Assembly: GCF_004359215.1 (NCBI RefSeq)
Contig: NC_090619.1
Location: 5,301,736-5,365,735 of the forward strand
Source of the DNA: Bremia lactucae
Taxonomy: Eukaryota; Oomycota; Peronosporomycetes; Peronosporales; Peronosporaceae
DNA: 64,000 bases
Direction of reading: 5' to 3'
Shown: in pieces, positions 24,790-34,216 of the stretch
How positions within the stretch are numbered: position 1 is the stretch's first letter
Layout: every line of letters begins with the position of its first letter
Made by a program: the position numbers and the translations under genes
The notes under the pieces: generated by a model
Database searches by the model: none
What the model was told of the DNA's origin: nothing
The model's input: only the letters and a program-made list of their open reading frames with translations

Positions 24790-25825
24790 TTAGGTTTTAC
24801 GTTGTACTTCGTAAAGGTAGATACTGTCAAAGTCTCGTGTCACGTTGGCTTCCATTTCAATCTCGTCGTTTATATACGTGCGCTTATCAATCGACTGTGC
24901 AGTCAATCCCCAGCGGCTTAAAATTGGAGCAATCGATTGATCTATACTGCGCAATTGATAAGCGAAATAGAATTTACAATTCGTGGCGGAGCTGCAGCGA
25001 AAAATTAGAGCGACGGTCGCGAGCACTTTTTCAAAAGCTAAAGAAAAGTATTCGATAAATCCAAGTTTGCGTTAAATCTAAAGAGCGTTGAGACTACAAA
25101 CCTTTTGATTCGTAGAAACAATCAGCAGCAAGAACGACGTGGACACCTTGGAAAACAGTCATCATATCCTCGGAAAGGTGCATGTCTCCCCACACCAAAG
25201 GGAGGTATGTCGCACAAGCTTCAAGTCCGTTTAGCGCGATATTGGCGGCTACATTGCGCGGGACATCGCCCGCGCTTGCACGATCGGTCATGTAAACTTT
25301 TAATGCTCCACATAATCCAGCGAGAAGTGAAGGAAGGCCTGTACCACAACCAAGCTCCAGTACAACGTTGTCACGACATAGCCACTTTGAATTGTATGCC
25401 ACAAATCTAGAAAGCAGCAACGCCGATGTCCATAGAAAGAGACCGTAATATTTGTCATTGTTGTCACTAGCCTCACTTATGTCACCAATGAGCTCGACAA
25501 GACGCACTTCGACTATTAATGGCTTGTTCACGCGCTGCCGCTTCAGCTTCGGAGCTATTCCCGCTACAGACTTTTGTTGAGACTCTTTCTCAGCGGTCGT
25601 AGATCCACAGACGAAGCGAAGTGTGCGGTGAGCTGCTGCGCGTGGATTCTTCATACATGCGCTATAGTTTCGTACATACTTTGTAATGGCTAAAATGTCA
25701 CCTAATTTAAGGGTTCTCGCAGATAGCTCTCGACAATTTGAATCTCGTTCTAAATTTAAGACCTTAAATGGACTATTCGCTTGAAAATGAATCGGACACG
25801 CACGATCAAACGTTTCATTCGACAC
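24790..25825 (-). CDS. METTL23: METTL23-like methyltransferase (methyltransferase family 16)
   Basis: SAM-dependent protein methyltransferase fold. Exons 25825-25102 and 25037-24790 are separated by a 64-bp intron (donor GTTTGT, acceptor CTTTAG) with matching phase, giving up to 323 residues. The core shows YGLFLWTSALLLSRF, motif I VVLELGCGTGLPSLLAG, an acidic DR after the next strand, WGDMHLSEDM, VLAADCFYES and, across the intron, the FEKVLATV and YQLRSIDQSIAPILSRW blocks. This order matches METTL23 better than METTL21 types. METTL23 proteins are about 190 residues, so either there is a long N-terminal extension or translation starts at Met58 (25654). The upstream start overlaps the divergent neighbour by 58 bp. 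Confidence 0.8.
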
Positions 25826-26169
25826 TTATGCTGACAGAGGATGGCAGCTCGCTAACGGAGCAGATAATTCCGGACTACTTTACAAGTGACGGATTAAGAA
25901 CAAGAACGCTCGACAGCTGCAATGACGAGCCAGTCTTAGCTGGAAGCGGTGGAGAGGAGCAGAAATGCATGTCTAAGGGAAAACCACAGGAGGTAGAGGA
26001 TGTAGACGTGTTGTCGAATGCACCTGTTAACCACTCGCTCGCACCAATCGCGCAATCTGGGCTGACAAGAAACATATTGGAAGGTATTTCTGCTTGTACG
26101 TGGGAAATGGCGATGTCGGTGCTTTTGGTTATCTTAGCAATTGTATATTTTATGTGGTTTAATATTTAA
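25768..26169 (+). CDS. Small tail-anchored membrane protein, unknown
   Basis: Intact 133-residue frame, family not recognised. The first 100 residues are polar and acidic. The last 20 or so are strongly hydrophobic (MAMSVLLVILAIVYFMWF) and end two residues after the helix, the layout of a tail-anchored protein facing the cytosol. It is divergently transcribed from the METTL23-like gene, and the 5' ends overlap if both upstream ATGs are used, so the pair probably shares a bidirectional promoter. The SGT gene 2.3 kb away belongs to the tail-anchored insertion pathway, but that closeness need not mean anything. Confidence 0.65.
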   Translation: MDYSLENESDTHDQTFHSTLMLTEDGSSLTEQIIPDYFTSDGLRTRTLDSCNDEPVLAGSGGEEQKCMSKGKPQEVEDVDVLSNAPVNHSLAPIAQSGLTRNILEGISACTWEMAMSVLLVILAIVYFMWFNI

Positions 26170-26836
26170 GACAATACGTACATGTATACACATTTCATAA
26201 AATTACAGAAAAAGTAGATAAGAAAAATGATCTGAAATATTGACTCGCGCAGTGTTTTACTTAAGAATTGGCGGCTCGCGACATTCGACAACCGATCAGA
26301 TGAGTAGCCTGTATAATTATAGGAACAATTCTTGCGCCTGCCGATGCAGAGCTGACTATGAAATAATGCGAGTTGTTATCATATTGCTACAATATAACAT
26401 CATTTGGGAGCAATGTTTACGTATAAGCAGTTATAGTGTCATGTCGGATTACAGTCGGGTCTTAATTTTAAGAAATATTTGTATTGCCAAATAAGTGAAT
26501 TGCCATACATCAGTCAAGTTAACAACACCGACACGATAGCCGCTCAACTTGAGCAAGGTGGCCGTCTCTGCCTCCTTTTTTATAGATTGTGAAGTAACAT
26601 GCTTGAAGCTTTTGTCGATTATCATTGTCGACACCAATTTTTCTACAAGTAACCATCGTGATTTTCATATGGAAATTCTTTTCGGACATCTGGCTCCACC
26701 GATCGCAATTATTATACACCACTCCAGTATACGACCGTAAACAGCTACTGTATTATATCATGCGCTCGAAGATCCACCATTCTAGCTTCTGCCCTCTCAA
26801 GACCAAGACTCCCCCCTGCATAAGCACATCGTTCCC
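26170..26836. other. Intergenic, nothing recognised
   Basis: AT-rich spacer of 0.67 kb with only short frames on both strands. The promoter of the phospholipase D-like gene should be in its right part, where a pyrimidine-rich stretch precedes the start codon. Confidence 0.55.
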
Positions 26837-28429
26837 ATGAGCGGACTCAGCCGTGCTTTCCACTTCATTATGGACCCCTTTCAAAAGGAGGAAAGACCCG
26901 AAAAGGCCGCGACAGCTCCCTTCGATCAGCCCTTCCTTGAGCCTTCGCGGTGGTTTCTCACTGAGGAAGAGATGAGCACCTCTCGCGATGGCTACAAGCG
27001 TGAGGGCATTCATCTCTACACTAGAGGAAACCGCGTGAAGCTCTACGTGGCCTCTGCCCCGTATTTCAACGACGTGGCCGACAACATGATGGAAGTCCGT
27101 CGCGGCGACGTCGTGTACCTTACAGGGTGGGGTACTTGTAACGTGCCTTTCAAGCCGCACGAGCCTGACACGAAGCTCTGCGACTTGGCCAAGAGCGCTG
27201 TTATGCGTGGCGCGGACTGGCGTATGCTCGTGTGGTCAAACATCACGGAACGTGATCAAAACCACGAAGTGCGCGACCTCGTTAACGCGCTACCGCCTCC
27301 AGAACGAAGTGGCCCCGCTCGCTTTGTATACGATGACCGTCTGCCCCATGCCACGTCGTCGCATCATCAAAAATCCGTGATTATACGCAAAGGCCGTGAT
27401 CTCGTGGCGTACGTTGGCGGTGTCGACCTGACCAATGATCGCTGGGACACGATTGAACACGATCAGGCCGAGGTGCGGGAACGCACGGGGATTAAAGCTC
27501 TTTGGAATGGCTGGGTCGATGCCCACGCCCGTTTGGAAGGCCCTGCGGCCAAGGACGTGGCTCAAAACTTCTTTGATCGGTGGAACATGGACAAGAAGCC
27601 ATCCGAAGACCTCATGGATGACCTCTTGGACTTTGAAAACCCCGAGTTCTCTTCACTTCCCCCGATTCATCATGCCGATGTCTCGCTGAACATTCCTACC
27701 GACGGGACCCACGCTGTGCAACTATGCCGTACGTTCAGTCCCGATTACGACCACTATACATTTGCTCCTCAGGGAGAGCAATCGATTTTTCACGCTCGTA
27801 TTAAAGCCATTCGCAATGCCCAGAATTATATTTTTATCCAGGATCAATACTTTATCCTCGTGCCAGAGCTCCTGGAGGCTATAATGGACATGATGCCCAG
27901 TATTGAGCGGCTTATTGTAATTGTGCAACGTACGGTCGAGGCGGGGTACACGGGGTACGCCAAGTACCTTTATGACATGGTCTTTCCGATCCAAAAAGCG
28001 TACCCGGATAAGTTTAAATTGTATTCGACGAAAGAGTCGAAACAGCTGTATATCCATAGTAAACTCGTGATTGTCGACGACGTGTATGTGTCGTTGGGCT
28101 CGGCCAATTGGAACCGTCGCAGCATGACCAGCGACTCGGAGATTGGCATTAATATTGTGGACACCGAATTGGTGCAGTCTCCGGACAATATTACGGTCAA
28201 TAAGCTTGCGCGAAACTTTCGGATCCAAAAGTTTGCCGAGGCGACGAAGCTTCGATTTGACGAGCTGGATGCGATGACATTCCTCGAAGCGTGTGACGCG
28301 TTAGAGGCTGCTGCCCATGACGATGGCACTAGTCTCATTGAAACGTATAGTGTGGTGGACCAGCCACTCTTTGACTACGTGCCGGATTCTCTGCGTCAAA
28401 TTGTTGACCCGGACGTTGAAAGAGATTAA
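26837..28429 (+). CDS. Phospholipase D-like protein with two HKD motifs
   Basis: A 530-residue intact single-exon protein of the PLD superfamily, which hydrolyses or transfers phosphatidyl groups through two HxKxxxxD motifs. The second motif is complete (HSKLVIVDD followed by GSANWNRRSM). The first (HHQKSVIIRKGRD) keeps the catalytic His and Lys but has Arg where Asp is usual. The GGVDLTNDRWDT and QDQYFI blocks also fit. There is no PX or PH domain, no C2 domain, no predicted signal peptide and no membrane helix, so it is one of the small PLD-like proteins that oomycetes have in expanded numbers, probably cytosolic. GC content is higher than in the flanks, as in well-expressed genes. Confidence 0.87.
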   Translation: MSGLSRAFHFIMDPFQKEERPEKAATAPFDQPFLEPSRWFLTEEEMSTSRDGYKREGIHLYTRGNRVKLYVASAPYFNDVADNMMEVRRGDVVYLTGWGTCNVPFKPHEPDTKLCDLAKSAVMRGADWRMLVWSNITERDQNHEVRDLVNALPPPERSGPARFVYDDRLPHATSSHHQKSVIIRKGRDLVAYVGGVDLTNDRWDTIEHDQAEVRERTGIKALWNGWVDAHARLEGPAAKDVAQNFFDRWNMDKKPSEDLMDDLLDFENPEFSSLPPIHHADVSLNIPTDGTHAVQLCRTFSPDYDHYTFAPQGEQSIFHARIKAIRNAQNYIFIQDQYFILVPELLEAIMDMMPSIERLIVIVQRTVEAGYTGYAKYLYDMVFPIQKAYPDKFKLYSTKESKQLYIHSKLVIVDDVYVSLGSANWNRRSMTSDSEIGINIVDTELVQSPDNITVNKLARNFRIQKFAEATKLRFDELDAMTFLEACDALEAAAHDDGTSLIETYSVVDQPLFDYVPDSLRQIVDPDVERD

Positions 28430-28891
28430 AACTAGTTGTGTTGGACAATGTTCGTCCTGTCGCGAAAGTTGTAAAGAATGTCTTGAAAGGATTCTGTTAT
28501 GACTTTGTATGAAAGAGGAGTAGCCATTCTGCTGCGACAAAACCCATAAGTAAATTTAATCTTTTCTGTTTTAATTACGGGAAAATAATGTCGCGCGGAT
28601 GTTTCACGAAGCTTGCACCACCATAGGGACTAGAACGACGATGGACAAAAACAAGACGCAGTTGCAAGCGAATTAGTCTACTTATTTTGTAATTAGAGAA
28701 ATGAGGTTGCGATGTGGCTTACATACAATGGTGTGTCCACACATGTCCGACATGGAAAATGTGCACGCATTTTTAGGAAGAGTCGACTGACTGAGCGCGC
28801 CTTCCCGTCACATCAACCTATACGCGACTCGATCCCGTCCTGCTGCAGCTAATAATATCATCTAGATCCTGTAACTTTCATTAACGAAATA
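28430..28891. other. Intergenic, nothing recognised
   Basis: Spacer between the PLD-like gene and NF-YC. No structured repeat was noticed. Confidence 0.6.
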
Positions 28892-29359
28892 ATGGAAGGC
28901 CAGGTGGTGGAACTTACAGAGGCCGAGCAGGCGCAACACCAGCTGCAGATGGAGCAACAGCTCAAGGCTTTCTGGGCCAAGCAGCTATTGGAGATGGAGC
29001 AGCTCGAAGTTGGTAGCGAACAAGGTCTTTTTCGATTTTTCACGAAGAACGAATTATTGGTATAAGGGGCATGAATAAACTGACCTCCATGCATGTGTGT
29101 GGCAGATTTTAAGAACCATAACGACTTGCCACTCGCCCGCATCAAGCGTATTATGAAGTCGGACGAAGATGTCCGTATGATCAGTGCGGAGGCGCCCGTG
29201 CTCTTTGCGAAGGCTTGCGAAATGTTTATTCTCGAGCTAACGCTGCGCTCGTGGGGCTACTCGGAAAAGAACAAGCGGCGGACGCTTCAGAAAGAAGATA
29301 TCCAGACGGCCATTAGGAACACGGATATCTTTGATTTCCTTGTAGACGTTATCAACTAA
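28892..29359 (+). CDS. NFYC: NF-YC (HAP5) CCAAT-binding factor subunit
   Basis: Histone-fold subunit of the heterotrimeric CCAAT-box factor NF-Y, acting in the nucleus with NF-YA and NF-YB. Exon 1 (28892-29012) gives a Gln/Glu-rich helix ([14 protein letters not shown]) typical of the segment just before the fold. A 93-bp intron (donor GTAGCG, acceptor GTGGCAG) leads to exon 2 (29106-29359) with [37 protein letters not shown] and the KEDIQTAI end of the fold. The total is 124 residues. This is nearly the bare conserved domain, lacking the long Gln-rich activation tail of animal NF-YC. Phase across the intron is exact. Confidence 0.92.
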
Positions 29360-29728
29360 GCAGATCTGCTACTGCCAACCCTGCCCTACATGATTCTGGA
29401 GGGACTCGATCAAAAAGATATATCGTAAAAAAATAATCCTGCTTTGCTTGTTGAATAGACATTTCTCTGTATTGCATTAAGATGTCATCGCTGTCTTGAC
29501 AAGCCACAGCGTTGGTAAAAAGTAGATTGATGCAGCTTTATTTTGATGAAGGACTTGTCGTCGTACTTAATGTATTCGCCACGTCGTCCCGCAACTTGAA
29601 GTTGCGAGAAGCTCCGTCAACTTCGCTGTCAGATTGCCACTTGACATTCTGACGAGTACCCCCTCCAGTACCCACAAGTAACCTTTGACCTTTTCAAGAA
29701 CATCACTCTTGCCATATTAAGCACGGCA
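29360..29728. other. Intergenic, nothing recognised
   Basis: Short spacer holding the NF-YC 3' end and the dehydrogenase promoter. No repeats or RNA genes seen. Confidence 0.6.
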
Positions 29729-30797
29729 ATGATTCGTTTATCTCAAAAGTCATGCTTCACCCGCACATTGTCGACCCTATCGTCTGTGAATCCGGTCGGC
29801 ATTATTGGACTAGGACAAATGGGTGGGCGCATGGCCGACAACCTCCGCAAACATGGCTACAACCTCGTGGTATGCGATCCTGTAGCGGCCAATGTACAGA
29901 AGCACGTGGATCAGGGTGCAATTGCCGCTGTCACTGCCCGAGAGGTCGCTGAACAATGCGACACTATCATTACAATGCTGCCGTCCACTGCCACGGTCGA
30001 GAAGGTCTATTTAGGCAAGGACGGTATGCACGAGGTGCTACGTAGCGAGCACTTGCTACTAGACTCGAGTACCATTGACCCGATTTTTACCAAGCAGCTG
30101 AGCAAAGAGCTACACGACCGTGGAGCTACATTCGTGGATGCCCCAGTGTCTGGCGGCGTAGCGGGTGCTCAGAATGGCACATTAACATTCATGGTCGGTG
30201 GTGAGCCAGAGGAGTTCGAACGCGTGAAGCCACTACTTAAAGCAATGGGCAAGAATTTAGTATACTGCGGTGGAAGCTGTAAGTAGTGTATACAAATTGA
30301 TATCTGTTAAAATGATGTGCTGACAGAAAGACTAGCTACTGGCCAAATTGCAAAATTATGCAACAATCTGGCATTGGCCATTCAGATGGCGTCCGTGGCC
30401 GAGGCGATGAATCTTGGCACGACTTTAGGCATTGATCCCAAGATTCTCAAAAATATCATGGATACATCTACGTCTTCATGCTGGTCTTCTCTTGTGTACG
30501 TGACTATATAAAACGTGGGGCGAGACTAAATGTTTTGACAAAAGTACTGATGATTATAGCAACCATCCATACCCTGGCTTAATGGAGAATGTGCCGTCAT
30601 CACATAATTACGAAGGCGGTTTTGTGGTCGGGCTACATCGGAAGGATTTAGGACTAGCCATAGACTGCGCCAAGCAGGCTGAAGTGTCCATTCCTTTGAC
30701 TTGTCAGGTTCATCAGCTTTATAATATGATGGTTGCCGGTGGTCATGGCAAGAAAGACTTTAGCTACATGCTTCAGTACCTCAAAAATGGAAAGTAA
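29729..30797 (+). CDS. HIBADH: 3-hydroxyisobutyrate dehydrogenase, mitochondrial
   Basis: NAD-dependent oxidation of 3-hydroxyisobutyrate to methylmalonate semialdehyde in valine breakdown. Exons are 29729-30278, 30336-30495 and 30560-30797, with introns of 57 and 64 bp (donors GTAAGT and GTACGT), giving 315 residues. The acceptor at 30335 (GACTAG) was chosen because the nearer AG would create a stop at the junction. An Arg/Ser/Thr-rich presequence (MIRLSQKSCFTRTLSTLSS) is followed by the Rossmann motif GIIGLGQMGGRMADNL, the family signature DAPVSGGVAGAQNGTL, the catalytic-lysine block TGQIAKLCNN and the C-terminal GLHRKDLGLA. All expected parts are present. Confidence 0.92.
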
Positions 30798-30898
30798 TGT
30801 AAAATGAATTTGAAAACATGTACAAGGTGTCTACTGCCTATAGCAGCATCGCGCTCACTTTACTTTACTATGTCGCCGTCAATCTTTGCAACTCTTGA

Positions 30899-31198
30899 AG
30901 AGTTGGAGTACGTAATACATCTAATCGCCTTCCACCACCGGCGAGTTGGTTTCATCCAGATCCCAAACAGCTTTACGTTCCACGTTTCTTTCCACCGGCA
31001 TTTATATATCCTTATGCAATTGGAGCTTCATATGAGACTATACGCACTCGCACAGGTTCAGGTGTGCAAACTCAGCTTGAGAGTCTCAGCGACATTGCAA
31101 GGTCAAATCGTGTTTGGATCATAAGTGGAGCGAGAACTGGAGTCATAGGCCCGTTTGAATCATTGCATGAAGTTGCTCTTTGGCCAGAGAGGAGCTGA
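30899..31198 (+). other. Open coding-like stretch without a start, unknown
   Basis: One frame stays open for 99 codons between a TGA at 30896 and a TGA at 31196 but has no ATG. Its content is unusually rich in Pro and aromatics (PRFFPPAFIYPYAIGASYET), then turns helical (LESLSDIARSNRVWII). It ends where the inverted-repeat arm carrying RNA polymerase sequence begins. It may be a fragment of another gene of the same insertion, or chance. No family was recognised. Confidence 0.35.
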
Positions 31199-31667
31199 AG
31201 CTCAAGATGAATTCCAAAAAAGTTGGACAAGTTTTCACAGCAGAACATAAGTCATGCTAGAGAATCAAGTGAAGAGGAAGTTTTAGTCAAGACATGGATT
31301 TTATGAAGTCCACCAGTTGTTGTATGGATGATCTTCCAAAGGTGTATACTGGAATAGCAGACTCGACGAGACACGCTGGCATCATGGGTGTTTTACATGA
31401 TAACACACTCGTAGATGTAAGGCCATTTGAAGAGGAGACTGGAAATGAGGATGATGACCGCAATGCAAGATTCAATTTAGAGCTACGAGAGACGCTTGAG
31501 TATCTGAGTGGATTCATAGATTGTACCTATACACCAACGTTATGCCATGGCGTTCGCATTCGGATACCAACAGAGGCTCTGATAGCACGCGCACATGACA
31601 TCATTGAAGTTTCTACAGCGGATGAATCTGAGTTTGCTTACACAGGTGAATGTCATATCGCTGAAAC
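31182..31667 (+). pseudogene. RNA polymerase subunit-1-like fragment, plus-strand arm of an inverted repeat
   Basis: This segment is a diverged second copy of 32689-33195 in opposite orientation. The shared protein stretch includes STSCCMDDLPKVY and IADSTRHAGIMGVLHD, then FEEETGNEDDDRNARFNLEL. Its left part has stops and frameshifts (31200-31290), while from 31294 on it is open. It lacks the catalytic DFDGD segment present in the other copy and is about 20 bp shorter, because of an indel near 31545. At 31667 it runs in frame into RNA polymerase subunit-2-like sequence, so this is a rearranged pseudogene and not a working gene. Confidence 0.75.
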
Positions 31668-32638
31668 TTTGGAGTATCTTAACAGTAGCCAACCTTGGAT
31701 CTTCCACTTCTGTGGCATTGTAAGTGCAATTCGTTCTGCTAACGTGGTAGAGATGATCTTGATGTGGCTCACAATGAAAGGTCATGAACGCCCAAGTTTG
31801 CATGTATTCGAAGGTAGACGTGTAATCTCAATGGCAATCACACCTGGATGTCTAATGAGACCTGTGTCTTCACTTGAATGTCCGCCTCAAAGATGGGATG
31901 AGCTTGACTGGGTAGACTCACTGACATTCTCAACTCCTGCGATGATGGAACTATATGATTATGAAAGGCCCTCAACAGAGCAACCGCTAGTTTGAGTTTT
32001 GCAAGTCTTTCTCTCATCTTGTGACTTATATCTGCTGTGATGATCCTCCTAGACCCTTGCTCGCATCAGCCATGTCAACACAGGCCATTTGCAAACCAAG
32101 AATCGAGATGATGTCGACAACAACAAGCAGGCACAAGGTACAACCTGTGTTGCAGACAGAATTGATGAACTTGATAGCGTCTGAAGTCGAAGATGTGTCT
32201 TGCCTGTCTGTGCCTGGATTTCCTCTGCTAACTGTTTACATGAATTTGAAGGGCAATTAGGAGGATTCCATTGTGGTTAACACTTCCATTGTAGAGATGG
32301 AAGTTTTCAACCATAACGGCTACGTGCAACATCCATTGCCTCCACGTCGCCCACGCGTGCAAACTGGGGGTAAGCTTGGAGACAAGGATCGTTGGTTCAG
32401 ACCTGCGGACTCAGCTGTAGTCATGGCAGAGGGTGAGAGCAGAAATAAGACTAGTTATGTTCTTGCTTACATGCAGAACTGCAGATTGAGAGTAGGAGAT
32501 AAACTTGCGACTCAACATGGACAGAAATTCACAATTTCCCAGATCCTTGATGACGACGAGATGCCGACCTGCTACGATGAACAGACTGGAGAATCTGCGT
32601 GCTTGCGCATGCTCGTTTATAGTGAATCTGATGATTGA
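31668..32638 (+). pseudogene. RNA polymerase subunit-2 (RPB2)-like fragment, virus-type
   Basis: C-terminal half of the second-largest subunit of a multisubunit DNA-dependent RNA polymerase. In order: a fork-region stretch (HVFEGRRVISMAIT, RWDELDWVDS), the segment with ASAMSTQAI, the EDSIVVNTSIVE block, and the catalytic-loop block GDKLATQHGQKFTISQILDD. Breaks: a 1-nt frameshift near 31985-31991, and a TAG at 32258-32260 exactly where the conserved glutamine of the QEDS motif belongs. The N-terminal half and the usual C-terminal clamp after the DEMP stretch are absent. It is too diverged to be host RPB2, RPA2 or RPC2, and resembles the polymerases of large DNA viruses. Confidence 0.75.
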
Positions 32639-32657
32639 ACGAGAGACATTGGAAAGT

Positions 32658-32695
32658 GTCAGTGTCGTCTAGCGGTTAGGACGCGAGCGTTTCAG
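32658..32695 (+). tRNA. 5' half of a tRNA-Glu(UUC)-like gene, truncated
   Basis: GTCTAGCGGTTAGGAC forms a D arm with a 4-bp stem and carries an A-box-like core. It is followed by CGAGC and the anticodon-loop start GTTTCA, placing TTC at the anticodon. The pattern matches eukaryotic tRNA-Glu. The sequence then switches abruptly into the RNA polymerase inverted-repeat arm: no 3' anticodon strand, T arm or acceptor partner follows. The shared bases GTTTCAG at the junction suggest microhomology-driven joining. It cannot give a functional tRNA. Confidence 0.55.
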
Positions 32696-33927
32696 CGATA
32701 TGACATTCACCTGTGTAAGCAAACTCAGATTCATCCGCTGTAGAAACTTTAATGATGTCATGTGCGCGTGCTATCAGAGCCTCTGTTGGTATCCGAATGC
32801 CATGGCATAACGATCGAATGCGACCCGCTTCAAGTGACGTTGGTGTATAAGTACAATCTATGAATCCACTCAGATACTCAAGCGTCTTTCGTAGCTCTAA
32901 ATTGAATCTTGCATTGCGGTCATCATCCTCATTTCCAGTCTCCTCTTCAAATGGCCTTACATCTACGAGTGTGTAATCATGTAAAACACCCATGATGCCA
33001 GCGTGTCTCGTCGAGTCTGCTATTCCAGCATACACCTTTGGAAGATCATCCATACAACAACTGGTGGACATCATAAAATCCATGTCTTGACTCAGCACTT
33101 TTTCTCCACTTGATTTTCTTGCATGACTTATGTTCTGCTGTGAAAACTTATCCAACTTTCTGGAATTCATCTTGAGCTTTAGCTCCTCTCTGGCCTCGGG
33201 TGAAGATACAACTGCAAAGTGAAGTTCATCACCATCAAAGTCCAGATTCATGCCTTCACACAATTCGGGACTGACACCAATGGTGAGACCATCCCAAGCC
33301 ATGAACCTCACTGCAACAATAGAATGCACTGAAATGACTGGAGCTCTAAGAATCACGCCTAAGTTACCATCTTGCATCGGTCTGAATCTATACATTTCGC
33401 TTTTTCCGAAGACCATCAGGCGTCGACTCACGCATTGGTACCTTCATGCTTCTCATCCAGCGTCTGGGCACAAACACAATCGTTGGATCTTCTGTCCATA
33501 CACAAGTTGTATTGCCTCTGGCACCTATTATTGGACGGAAAGATGTGAACTTCTTACGCAATAGACCTCGCTTACGCATAAGAGTAGAACGAACTCTAAC
33601 TACAAATGTAACACTGTCTATATCTCCAGCAAATAGATCAGCATTGGCAGACGCTCGTTCGTCCTTCACAAATTCATCTTCAGTCACCATGTAACGTGGA
33701 AGTCCAAGCAGTCCTGCGTTCTCGCTTTGTATATGACCTTTACATCTGACATGTCCTTCCACATCACAATTGTTGCTATTCATTGCGTCCTTCTGCACAT
33801 ACTGGATTGTACGTAGCTTCTGGACGTCTAGTTTCTTTAATCCCAGCTTCTGCAATCTAGGTGCAGCCGTTACCAGTCTTCCAGGTGCAACTACACGCTC
33901 AATTGTGAATGGCATTGGATCGCTCAT
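32689..33927 (-). pseudogene. RNA polymerase subunit-1 (RPB1)-like gene, virus-type, broken
   Basis: Largest subunit of a multisubunit RNA polymerase, minus strand, starting at ATG 33927. The N-terminal part has a clamp zinc-site remnant (NCDVEGHVRCKGH). RKRGLLRKKFTSFRPIIGAR corresponds to the switch region that reads GKRVDFSAR in cellular enzymes. After a frameshift near 33420-33430, GVILRAPVISVHSI and the metal-binding MNLDFDGDELHF follow. The N-terminal clamp is much shorter than in cellular RPB1. The gene is cut at 32689, where it meets the half tRNA, so everything after the active site (bridge helix, trigger loop, jaw) is missing. The catalytic aspartates are still encoded. Confidence 0.78.
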
Positions 33928-33957
33928 GTTACGTTGTTAGCTTTCTAAGTTTTTAAA

Positions 33958-34203
33958 CTACTTGTACGGTGATGGCAACAGCGAACGACTGCGAGAACAA
34001 AAAGGTCTGAGACATTCTGGTGCTTCCACATTCACATAGGAGATGGAGCATTGGAGTTTCTTCAGCTTACGATTCATCTTGTACTTGAATCCGTCAAGTA
34101 TTAGGGAATCAAGGATAACAAAGCTATCTGCCACAGCCCTGGTTACTCTTTCTCCAGATACAAGAGGGCACTGATCATAAAGCTGCAGAGATGTAATGAG
34201 CAT
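33958..34203 (-). CDS. Small unknown open frame upstream of the RPB1-like pseudogene
   Basis: An 81-codon frame from ATG 34203 ends 30 bp before the ATG of the RPB1-like gene on the same strand. The content is plausible protein (VADSFVILDSLILDGFKYKM, then basic KMNRKLKKLQ) but no family is recognised. The tight spacing is unlike the host genes here and like the packing of large DNA viruses. It could be the C-terminal end of a longer gene that has been cut, or a chance frame. Confidence 0.4.
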   Translation of the reverse strand: MLITSLQLYDQCPLVSGERVTRAVADSFVILDSLILDGFKYKMNRKLKKLQCSISYVNVEAPECLRPFCSRSRSLLPSPYK

Positions 34204-34216
34204 TTAAATCGGATCT

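Noticed and set aside
31294..31995. A genuine RPB1-RPB2 fusion gene
   Set aside because: Although one frame spans both parts, each part is truncated, the left end is broken and the right end is frameshifted. A rearrangement is simpler than a functional fusion.
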